Shown: positions 55,975 to 64,000 of the stretch, in pieces
Position numbering within the stretch: the stretch's first letter is position 1
Layout: each line of letters opens with the position of its first letter
From: Fragilaria crotonensis
Taxonomy: Eukaryota > Bacillariophyta > Fragilariophyceae > Fragilariales > Fragilariaceae
Assembly: GCA_022925895.1 (NCBI GenBank)
Contig: JAKSYS010000089.1
Location: 62,001 to 126,000 of the forward strand
Direction: 5' to 3'
Length of the DNA: 64,000 bases
Made by a program: the position numbers and the translations under genes
The notes under the pieces: generated by a model
What the model saw: the letters and a program-made list of their open reading frames with translations, nothing else
Told to the model about the DNA's origin: nothing
Databases searched by the model: none

Positions 55975-57773
55975 TCATGCAAAACGCCAGTAATTGCTTC
56001 TCCATTGCCTCTGCTTGGGTGCATTGCCTGTCTTCCTGCACAAGGCTGTAAAGTTCATTGAATCGTGCGATTCCTCATGACTCCACCCACCGTATTTGCA
56101 GTGCCCACTTTTTGTTCGTGTGTATGCTCCTCGCTGTCTAGGTTTCGCTTTCTTCTTTCGTTGTCCTTGCTCTGAATCAGAATCTTCGGCCTCATCAGCA
56201 ACAGGAGGCATGGATTTCACTTATCAATATAATTTTCAAACATTAGTAACGCAAATGCCTCGTCACTTTTGTGACAATTCTGCCACGACCACCGGGCTCT
56301 CTTGCTTCCGAAATCAACTGCCTTGTCTTGTGCTTTCCCCAATACCTCCTTCCGCACACGCATTCCAAGTATGTTCCAAAACCAATAGAAAGCTTGCAAC
56401 TCGCGTTCCGTTGTGGCTCTTCTCAGCTTACAGAGCTCGTCCATTGTGAACAATTCTCTCCAGTCAATTTAAACTTGGCGATGGTTTCTCGAACAATCTT
56501 TCCACCCGATTGCTCACAAGAACTTCGTTTGGTGTTCAAGGCTTCATTAAACACGCTCGTATAGCATCTGGAAATGACCACGCTGCTGTTCCGGCACATT
56601 CTCATGATCCATCACCAACCTGATTGCCTGTTGAAAACTCGCATCACTGTTTATAAACTTGATCTTCCTGAAGATATCGGATTTGACAAATACTCGTACA
56701 CGGTCAGTGACATGTTTTTGCCGATTTTTAATTGACTGCGATCGCGACATCCCGCGTATGTGGAGCGTTTCACCATCAAGTCCCAGAGTTGATGCGGCAG
56801 CACTTGTTGGTGCTTTGGCAACAACCGCAACCGTTGGGATTTTACTGGCTGTATGACCCGTAGTATACTCGTTGTCCCTACGCCCCCTTGGCCTTTCGTA
56901 CTCCTCGTCGCTTGAAGTTGACAAATCCTCCTGATCACAATCCACCACTGCTTCTTCATTTTCATTGTCCACAAGAATGTCATCGTCATCATCTGATGAT
57001 GAATGGTCAGCAGTATGGTAGCTAGTTTCATATTCCTCGTCATCATCAACATCGTCCCTATTGACATAGCGTGGTGGATCTGGTGAATGATTAGCAGCGG
57101 AGTTTTGCTCTTCTTCTTCCTCTTCCTTTACACGTGGTTTTGGATTATGTTTCGTACCCACTGTACGTACCAAAACAATTTCTGCCACCGATGATTTATC
57201 GTCATCCGATGTTTGCTCTTCCTCTTCTTCAGGTGGTGCCGGGTTACGCCTTGTCACCACCCTACGTGCCACCGTCTTCTTCACAAGTTTTGCCACTTTT
57301 GCTGCGCCCTTACTCGATTTGTTGGTAGTATTCGTGCTTACCTGCGGGTTCTTGTTCTTCCTCTTCTTGTCGTCGGTATTAAGTGAATCAGCAGCAGCGG
57401 TTCGCTCATCAATTGGAGCCGCAGCAGTGGTTCCCTCATCATTCTGGTTGGTACTAGTACTTACAACATTCTTCTTACTTTTTTCATTCGTCTTGTTCGT
57501 ACCTTTTTCATTCGTCTTGTTCGTACCTTTTTCATTCGTCTTGTTCGTACCTTTTTCATTCGTCTTGTTCTTTGGATTCTGGTTCAGTTGCCTCCTTGCA
57601 GTCTTCTGGAACTCCTCCTCAATCGCCGCCACTCTTGTCGCCTTCGCTTCTTTTTTACGGGTGCGAGGGGACTTGCGACGAGGAGGAATCATCATCTCCT
57701 CCGGTGGACCCTCGTCTTCCGAAGCTGTCTCCTCCGGTGGACCGTTGTCTTTCGTAGCTGGCAATGGACCCAT
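55975..57773 (-). pseudogene. acidic repeat-bearing accessory protein of E2, frame-disrupted 3' part
   Basis: From ATG 57773 (MGPLPATKDNGPPEE) about 409 residues are open. They comprise PPEE repeats, a basic stretch (PPRRKSPRTRKK), a TNEKGTNK tandem repeat, alternating Thr/Lys and Asp/Glu/Ser tracts, and a folded-looking end (FVKSDIFRKIKFIN, ENVPEQQRGHFQMLYE). After the stop at 56547 the same protein clearly continues in other frames (FNEALNTKRSSCEQSGGKIV near 56.5 kb, WFWNILGMRVRKEV at 56.4 kb, GHCKYGGWSHEE at 56.1 kb), with a one-base shift just before the first. A related GWSxE piece is in E1 (33.6 kb). Likely a DNA- or chromatin-binding transposon protein; function unknown. Confidence 0.55.
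57481..57570 (-). repeat. 24-bp coding tandem repeat (TNEKGTNK units)
   Basis: Almost identical 24-base units (plus strand TTCATTCGTCTTGTTCGTAC plus four bases) repeat about four times, encoding TNEKGTNK on the minus strand. Near-perfect identity suggests recent slippage expansion. Confidence 0.85.
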
Positions 57774-58560
57774 GATGGATGTACACAAGAAGGAGAGTGG
57801 GAAGTGGTAGTCTTATCAAACTATTAAACTATTGATGAACAGCAAATTCTATGCGATATGTTGCAAGGCTACTATTGCGTGCTTAGTATGTTTTTGCCTT
57901 GTTTGAATGAAGTCGTGCATTGTTGAACAATCTTGTGAACATATCTTTTTGAAATCGCATATATTGACCCTTGTATAGTGATTATGTAATTAATCCACCT
58001 TAAACTTCAATCTGTATTGTAATATAGTTTGTTTATTGTCAGTTGATGTTTCATAATGTTTCGTGACAAGTTACTTCGACTAATTTGGGTACTAATCATA
58101 CTATTCAAGTAACATGTGTTTTGGCATTGTTTCTGTAAATATGGTGCGTCCGTTACATTTTATATCATATTAATCATTATAATGTTACATACGCTCTTCC
58201 ATACGCCACAAATTTTTCGCGATACAAAATAATATCACATTAGTACATATTAAATTTTTCTATCTATTAATACTTTGGTATACTACTCTGCGTAGTATAC
58301 ATCTGCATTGTTGTTTATCACATATCGGTCATGTGATAAACACACTCATTTTTTACGGCGTAGCTATTTGGTATGCACCGACCATGTGCTCGCCACCCTT
58401 GCCGTGTGTATTGAGAGTACTTAGAGTGATTTCTGTGCTCCTGAACTTTTTGGGTCAAGTCACATGGTATACATTACCTATAAAATGTATGCATTAAAAA
58501 AATGTACTTAGAGTAAAGTACTCAGAGTAATTTTTAAGTCTTCAGTATGTGTCGTACACG
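57774..58560. other. AT-rich flank of E2
   Basis: No gene. A perfect palindrome GTATACTAC-TCTGC-GTAGTATAC lies at 58278-58300, with ACTTAGAGTA/ACTCAGAGTA strings near 58505-58530. The right boundary of E2 probably falls in this interval but could not be fixed. Confidence 0.45.
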
Positions 58561-58712
58561 CTGTACTACGTCGTTGCCATTCGCAAGTGTATGGCTTTCT
58601 ATCACTCACAGTTTGTACACAACCTTTCAAATTGTGTTCTTTGAAGCACTTTGCAAGAAGTAGCTTATCACTGTCGGATCGTTCTCTTGTGTTGTTGTCG
58701 CATCCTTTCCTC

Positions 58713-58823
58713 CTGCCATACAGCGGAGAGTGGAGGTTGTTTCATCCATCACGCGCTCGTTGCACTGCCATACAGCAGTGAGAGGTTCTGAACAAGACAT
58801 TTTTTCCTTTCCTGCCATACAGC
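58713..58823 (+). repeat. three CTGCCATACAGC boxes in the leader of the dioxygenase-like gene
   Basis: The 12-mer CTGCCATACAGC occurs at 58713-58724, 58765-58776 and 58812-58823, spaced about 50 bp, the last ending 16 bases before the start codon. It may be a protein-binding or translation-control site. Confidence 0.75.
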
Positions 58824-58838
58824 GGGAAGAGGAATACC

Positions 58839-59360
58839 ATGTCGTCCAATCGACGTGATAGTGATCTGATTGCGAAGTCGAAGAGAACATCGCCTTGCCA
58901 GGCATCAGTTTTGAGCATGGGATCATCGCCGCGGCTCTCGAACGACGAACAAGACGCCGCTGGAGATGGGGATACTTCGGTTCCAGAGGGACGTAGTCCA
59001 CGTGAATATCTGCCGTCCCAAAATCAGGCGATGGCACTCTTGTCTAGGGCTCTGATCCCATCAAAGCGAGAGGCATTTACTTTGCGCTTTCAGCAGAGTG
59101 TGACGAAGGAAGACAATCGGATTCTTGGTGAGCCCACAATATGCAACACTCCCACCAGATGGATTGCTGATGCTTTTGGATGCGACGAGCCTTTCCGTCT
59201 CCGTGAGATGGGTGACATGTTCCCTAGTCATGGAACTATGTCTGATTATCTCGAAGAATTTTACGTCATGGACGTCATTCTTAACCGGCACCTTCGCCCC
59301 AAAAGGAAAACCAGCAAGGAGTTTTCCCCGAATGGGAAGTCTGACAAGGATGACAACAAC

Positions 59361-59419
<59 letters not shown>

Positions 59420-61023
59420 CGTTAACATGAACGATGTCACTGACGATCCATATGGAGGCGACGACAATGATTGCTTGTTTGCGGGTAAGGGCGGGGATAA
59501 GAATAATAGTAAACTTCCCGTTGATCCGGACAAAGTTGTAACGGTCTGGTGTTACAAACCTGAGGACCTCAACGATGCATTCGATTACAAGTTCAGGACA
59601 ATGATTCTGTTTATGCCTCAGTGTGGCGTGTTTTACTGTGCACGGGAGCGCCGCAAAGGTGATGCGGGGGTTGCAAAGTCACTCATTCCTCTCGACATGA
59701 GCTGGCTGCGCATGAAGAGAACGGTGACGCCGCTATCCAGCAGTGGTGTTACAGGAGTTGCCGAAGTCACGTACACATTTGGCAAGGATGGCTACGTGAA
59801 AAGGTTTTCGGATACCCGATGGTCTGCAAAGTACTATCGCGACTTCAACCGTGTGTCGGCTTGGAGGATTTCACCCACAAAACAATTGCACGACGACAGA
59901 ATCGCATAATCTATAGGGCAGTACAGTGTCATGACAGTGATGGTCCCATGCTGCCACCGGACATTTTCAACGGCCAGGATATTGGCTGTTGGCCGCAAGG
60001 TGTTTTGAAGGCTGAGTATAACCGTCTGGCGAGGTCCAACAGTGCGAGGATGAATGGCCGCCACTATGCCATGGGTTGCCACCACTTTAGGCTCCCTGAA
60101 CAGTGTTGGATCATCGATCCAGCACTGATCACTACGTGGATGTTTGGATTGATGTTGACACTGTGGGTCATTGTGCTGATCGGCAGTCGGTGGTTATGAT
60201 CAGGAACCTGATGGTCGTTGATGGCGAAGCCGACCGACAATCTGCTATGTATCGTGACGAATGGGACCACCACACGCACCTACTTGGGGCATTGAACCAC
60301 ATCACATTCCACAACACTGTGTTGAACCGTCGACTGGGAAAGGGTGGGAGTGTGAGGTCTAAAGGTGGTGATGTTGGCACAATGCACGCCATTGGTACTG
60401 GCTTTGACTTTAATGGTGCGATGCGTCCCTATGCTTCGAATCTGATGGTTCCTGAGCGCCTTCTGCGAAATATGGTCCTTTGTTTGGCACGATGGGGAAG
60501 TTTTCTTCCTCAGGTGCTGGCTGTGATGAGGGACACGGAATCCGATACTGGTCTCCAGCCTATCTCACCAATGGAAGGTGACCCCATAAAAACGTAGCGC
60601 AGGATTTACTATTGACATGAGTGTCAACCTTGGTAATTCGTCGCACTTCGACGTGCACGACGCTTCACAAGGCTACAGTGTTTGGACGGAAGAGATTCCC
60701 GGCTGTGGTGCCAACTGGTATTTTGTTCTGCCGAACGTCCACGGCAACGGGCATCCCGGCGGGGGCACATGGAGAGCAATTGAGGGGAAACCTTTCGCTG
60801 GCCTGGCTATTAAACTTGGACATGGTGTGGCAATCAGTTGGGATGGTCAATCAGACACTGTACGTCGATCTCCCAGCCTGACGGACTCAGCGGTGGAAAA
60901 GTTGGTTTCGATCGCAAGAAGTTTGGTAACAAGCTGTATGGAACGTTCACCGCCGCGAAGGAAAAGGTAGTGAAGGCAGGAGAGAGCGCAGTGTCAGGCA
61001 AGCAACAAGTTGGGTGTTGTTGA
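58839..61023 (+). pseudogene. 2OG/Fe(II) dioxygenase-like transposon protein, frame-disrupted
   Basis: The first segment (ATG 58839, MSSNRRDSDLIAKSK) gives 356 open residues with an Asp run coded by a GAT microsatellite. The protein then continues in other frames (NRIIYRAVQCHDSDGP, YNRLARSNSARMNGRHYAMGCHHF, ADRQSAMYRDEWDHHTHLLG, FNGAMRPYASNLMVPERLL). The enzymatic part starts near 60.62 kb: NLGNSSHFDVHDASQGYSVW contains HxD (codons 60644-60652), followed by a strand-rich core (FAGLAIKLGHGVAISWDG) and RHCTS with the distal His near 60856. HxD...H is the iron triad of double-stranded beta-helix dioxygenases. At least four one-base frame changes occur between 59.88 and 60.85 kb. The substrate is unknown; DNA base oxidation (TET/JBP-like) is a hypothesis. 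Confidence 0.55.
59362..59420 (+). repeat. GAT trinucleotide microsatellite (Asp tract)
   Basis: About 19 uninterrupted GAT codons encode poly-Asp in the dioxygenase-like protein. The length is likely polymorphic. Confidence 0.95.
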
Positions 61024-61301
61024 TTCTTGCGAAAGAAGTTGGCGATCATCAGAATGGAGACAGTAGCGTTCGTGGTGGCCATGACGAGGATGGTGCCGAC
61101 AATGCGCATGAGCAGCATGATCCACAAGCGCATGCACCAGAGGCCAAGGAGGCGGGGCCCTTGTCACAACAAGAGAACATTGATAACTACAGGATTCCAA
61201 AGAAGAGGCGTACATGACGAAGTCCGCCACTTACTACTACAGGATGATCGCAGGCTTCGAAATGTCATTCATGAATAAATGCTTGTCTATTGTTGGATTC
61301 T

Positions 61302-64000
61302 TTAGTACCTCCTACGCTTCTTCTTGTTCGCGTAAGGTTGCACCACTACCCCATCAGAATCTTCTTTGTTGTGGACGCTGTCATATTCATCATTGGCACC
61401 ATCCTCCTCCTCGTTGTCGCCATCACCTTCGTCATCAACATCACCTTCTTTGTCATCAACATCATCTTCGTCGTCATCAACATCATCTTCGTCGTCAACA
61501 TCATCTTCATCATCAACATCATCTTCGTCGTCACCATCATCTTTGTCATCAACATCATCTTCATCATCAACATCATCTTCGTTGTCAACATCATCTTCGT
61601 CGTCAACATCCTCTTCATCATCAACATTGTCTTCATCGTCAACCTCTTCCTCCTCGTAGTCACTTTCTAACGAAGGTGAATCTCGCGATTCATGACACTT
61701 GTTGATCATCGAGTCCCATGACGTTACCCATTCGTCTTTCCTCCGGAAAAGGAAAAGGTAATACCTCCGCTCCGACATCGCGAATGCCTATGGTTGGTGC
61801 GACAAGGTTGTTGACGTTAACCATGAACAATGTTGGCTTTGATTTCGCATCCTTGCGATTTAGTTTGTAACGACCTATCATTGTGTTGGAGAATTCCCTC
61901 ACTTCCTCGTCGATTGCATCAAAGGAGTGTATGAGAGCGTACACTCCTGCTTCTTTTATTGATGGCTGTCCCGATTCTTGAAGGGCAATCCGTGCACCTC
62001 GGGGCAAGTGACGAAGGTCAACAAAGGTGTGGATAAATGCCGGTAGTGGATATTGGAAGCCGTGCCACTCAACCATTGCATGGTCATTCCAAGGTTTGCC
62101 ATCGTATATGCTTGGATGTGCACGATACTTATGCCCATTGACGCAAATGAACTCTGTGAAGCATGGAAGCTTCCCATCGGTCAAAAAGGGCAGCAAACAA
62201 TGTTGCCCAAGGAAATGCATTGCACTGCGAGACAAGGAGTCGCCACCAGGATTGTCTGTGTGGGATACGTCCGATTCCAGCGGAAGCTAGGGCTTGGGAT
62301 CCCCAACCCTCCGTGAGATTGTGAATTGTCGGCCAGACATTGTTGGAAGTGCATCGTCTTCACCGGACTTTCCAGCAGCAGTCGCAAAAGAACTACCGCC
62401 CTTGTGAATGATATCCTGCTGCATGTCTTGCCATGCGGAGGCAATAGCAAGGTTTTCGATGTACCTGTGTGCCGCCTGCCTTGTGAATGTCTTCGCACGT
62501 TTTTGGGTGTTCCTTGCCGTGATCTTTGATAGAGGTATGTGTGCTGATTCGGCATAGGCACTATTAACGTTCTCAGGAACCCCATGATCGAGGATGTCTT
62601 CGCTGAGGTGTAGGACCAAGTGGGTCTTGATAGTGTTATTGCCCATTCCACTCGCTCTCGGTGAGACACTTGCCATTTGACGCATCAGCCACTGCACTGC
62701 ACAATGTGATTTTGTGACTTGCGCTTTTGAAATGGTGGATTGCTTCATCCATTGGTGCCACTGGAGGAGGGATGATACAACGAGTATCCAATCCGCAAGA
62801 TGTGCCGTTGCTCAGCCTTTGTAGTTCTGGGTCCTTAACTTTCAACTTCTTTGGGTCCTTGACTTTCGACTTGTTCTTCGACTCTTTGCACCGTTTTGGG
62901 TGGCAGGGCGGTGTGAATATTTGTCTGAATCTGGTTGTGTGCATTGCAAACAACTTCACCAACAGGCATCCTGTTATCTCGTGCCCCATCAAATTGGTGC
63001 CGGAAGAAAATCCTTTGGGAAGTTCATTCTTGGGAGATCGCGGTCGCTGTGTCGTGACAATCGCCCACCAATGGAAGCACACAGTCGATCATAATATTTC
63101 AGGGACAAGGAGTCGCGACCGCCTGCTTGAGCTGCGAACGCTTCGAGACAGTATTTAAACCAGCCCAAGGAAATGAGGTGCAACATCTCACCAGGACACG
63201 CCCCAAATATTCCCTCTTATTATGGAGACCAAAACGAACCTTGTCAAAGCCGTTGACCAGATAGTTCTGCGACATTGCTTTCAGCCCTTCCAAATCACCC
63301 GATCTGACCAGCTTGTTGATAGCAGCTGGATTCCTGTGGCGATACTTCGCCTTTGAGTATCCAGATTCAAGGGTGGGACATTCGCACACGCGACAAAGTT
63401 GCTTAACGGAGCTGAAGCGAGCTGTATAATGCCCACATAGACGATCATGGCCCTCAGTATCGCCAATTATGAATGGGATGTAAGGATGCAGTACAATGGG
63501 ATAAACCTTCCCATCGTAATGTAACATCCAATTGAATCCCTTGCGTTGCAAGTCAAGGAAGCCGGATTCTTCGAGGATGAACTTGATCTGCATGTGCATC
63601 TCGTTAAGGATGTAAGTGGACCAGCTCACATTGGGAATAGACTTCAGTGCAACTTGACCAATAACAGTGCCGTCAGGAACATCGGCAGCCATGGTGGGAG
63701 CAAACCCAGACTTTCTACCTTTTTTGCTTGTCGGCTTGTGTGCTGGAAATTGGCATATATAGCCAAGGATTCGCATTGCGCTATGCTGCGATCGAACACC
63801 ATGCTTGAGAAGGCCATGAGATATAGTCATGGGTTCCATCTGCATCCGACCATATGTGTCTACTTGTGTCTTGTCCATTGCTACGACTGTTGGTAAAATC
63901 ATGTCGACACCCTTTTTCTTGACAAGTTCTTTGTACGTCCTGCGGTAACAACGACCTGTATTGATGTCTCCAATGTCACCAGACTTTGAGGGTTCAACAA
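61302..64000 (-). pseudogene. Plavaka/KDZ-like transposase of E3, C-terminal part, frame-disrupted, partial
   Basis: The minus-strand reading enters from beyond the window. The segment at 63902-63099 carries SIPNVSWSTYILNEMHMQ, YPIVLHPYIPFIIGDTEGHDRLCGHY and CRVCECPTL. Then come HEITGCLLVKLFAMH, KTHLVLHLSEDILDHGVPENV and AESAHIPLSK...NTQKRA..F.RQAAHRYIE near 62.5-62.6 kb, and YRAHPSIYDGKPW and LFLFRRKDEW near 61.75-62.15 kb. It ends in a long Asp/Glu tail and KKKRRRY, a probable nuclear signal, at 61302. The order matches the E2 transposase and Plavaka-type families. The frame changes several times (near 63.1, 62.65, 62.2 and 61.78 kb) without good introns, so it is probably inactive. Confidence 0.68.
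61430..61645 (-). repeat. acidic-tail trinucleotide repeat (ATC/GTC family)
   Basis: Imperfect TCATCTTCGTCGTCAACA-type units of about 18-30 bp encode the DDEDDVDDEDDVD tail of the E3 transposase on the minus strand. The plus-strand frames over it are shadows. Confidence 0.9.

Larger units (their letters stand above)
47172..58500. mobile_element. large DNA transposon E2 (Plavaka/KDZ/CACTA-like) with protease and acetyltransferase cargo; right end uncertain
   Basis: The left end is taken at CATCTAAGGACCC (47172), related to E1's terminus and followed by an AT-rich subterminal stretch. Gene order: transposase (+), putative papain-like protease (-), a 103-codon frame (-), GNAT-Ulp1 fusion (-), acidic accessory protein (-), AT-rich flank to about 58.5 kb. 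No matching right inverted repeat was found; a GACCCAAAAA string (inverted, near 58460) is the only weak candidate. Base composition is lower in GC than the host gene island. I class it as a plain DNA transposon: no DNA polymerase B, packaging ATPase or capsid gene is visible. Confidence 0.6.
58560..64000. mobile_element. second Plavaka/KDZ/CACTA-like DNA transposon E3 with dioxygenase-like gene, runs off the window
   Basis: A plus-strand dioxygenase-like gene (58.84-61.02 kb) converges on a minus-strand transposase (61.30-64.0+ kb) whose 5' half lies beyond the window. Both are frame-disrupted. Gene pairing differs from E2, so this is a distinct element or subfamily. The left end is not defined; the right end is outside. 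Confidence 0.55.

Noticed and set aside
58440-58480. GACCCAAAAA (inverted) as the right inverted repeat of E2
   Set aside because: Only about ten bases match the left end and the outer CATCTAAG is missing; kept as unproven.
47172-58500. E2 as a Polinton/Maverick, because of the Ulp1-like protease and large size
   Set aside because: No protein-primed DNA polymerase, retroviral-type integrase, packaging ATPase or capsid gene is visible, and the left gene is an RNase H-fold Plavaka/KDZ-like transposase.
59261-59533. Minus-strand frame with a poly-Ser run
   Set aside because: Shadow of the GAT microsatellite in the plus-strand dioxygenase-like gene.
61366-61670. Plus-strand frames rich in Ser or Ile/Val over the acidic-tail repeat
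   Set aside because: Shadows of the minus-strand Asp/Glu tail of the E3 transposase; the minus strand continues family motifs and ends in KKKRRRY.
1-64000. CRISPR arrays, rRNA genes or bacterial operons
   Set aside because: No regularly spaced repeats with unique spacers, no rRNA signatures; introns and gene types are eukaryotic.

Overview
The window looks like nuclear DNA of a photosynthetic stramenopile, most likely a diatom. The reasons are its compact genes with few short GT-AG introns, a transmembrane LRR protein of the diatom type, a VTC4-like polyphosphate polymerase with SPX, VTC and DUF202 parts, an mTERF protein, and Ty1/copia remains that read like diatom CoDi elements. The species cannot be fixed from sequence alone.

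Layout. (1) 1-11.7 kb is a tandem segmental duplication of a three-gene block: a SKIP16-like ApaG-domain gene (+), an NAD(P)-binding epimerase-like gene (-) and a signal peptide/TM/RING-H2 gene (+). Unit 1 carries about 3.1 kb of nested DNA transposons and has damaged ApaG and RING genes plus an epimerase with an altered C-terminus. Unit 2 has clean epimerase and RING genes, but its ApaG gene lacks a clear start. (2) 11.7-15.3 kb is gene-poor, with a hairpin cluster, two MITE-like elements and GTAC-rich patches. (3) 15.4-19.7 kb holds an LRR transmembrane gene converging on an mTERF gene. (4) 20.2-26.7 kb is a tyrosine-recombinase retroelement with A1...B1-A2-B2 split direct repeats. (5) 26.76-34.4 kb is a decayed DNA transposon bounded by a 13-bp inverted repeat. 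It contains a copia fossil, which in turn contains a 5'-truncated LINE. (6) 36.0-45.9 kb is a host gene island: a MITE, a sulfotransferase, an LRR-like gene, PA2G4/EBP1 and VTC4. (7) 47.2-64 kb is a transposon-dominated block with two elements of a Plavaka/KDZ/CACTA-like transposase superfamily.

The most interesting part is 47-64 kb. In the first element the transposase gene is frame-disrupted, yet one neighbouring reading frame of 1133 codons is open from end to end. It encodes an apparent GNAT acetyltransferase joined to a Ulp1/C48-type cysteine protease with a readable His-Asp-Gln-Cys set. Next to it lies a second, different putative cysteine protease. The second element pairs its transposase with a gene carrying HxD and distal-His signatures of a 2-oxoglutarate/Fe(II) dioxygenase fold. 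This recalls, without proving, the TET/JBP cargo known for some fungal KDZ-type transposons.

Caveat: several otherwise well conserved host genes (ApaG copy 1, RING copy 1, LRR-like gene, VTC4) show single-base frame changes. Some may be assembly errors rather than true mutations, so reads should be checked before calling pseudogenes.
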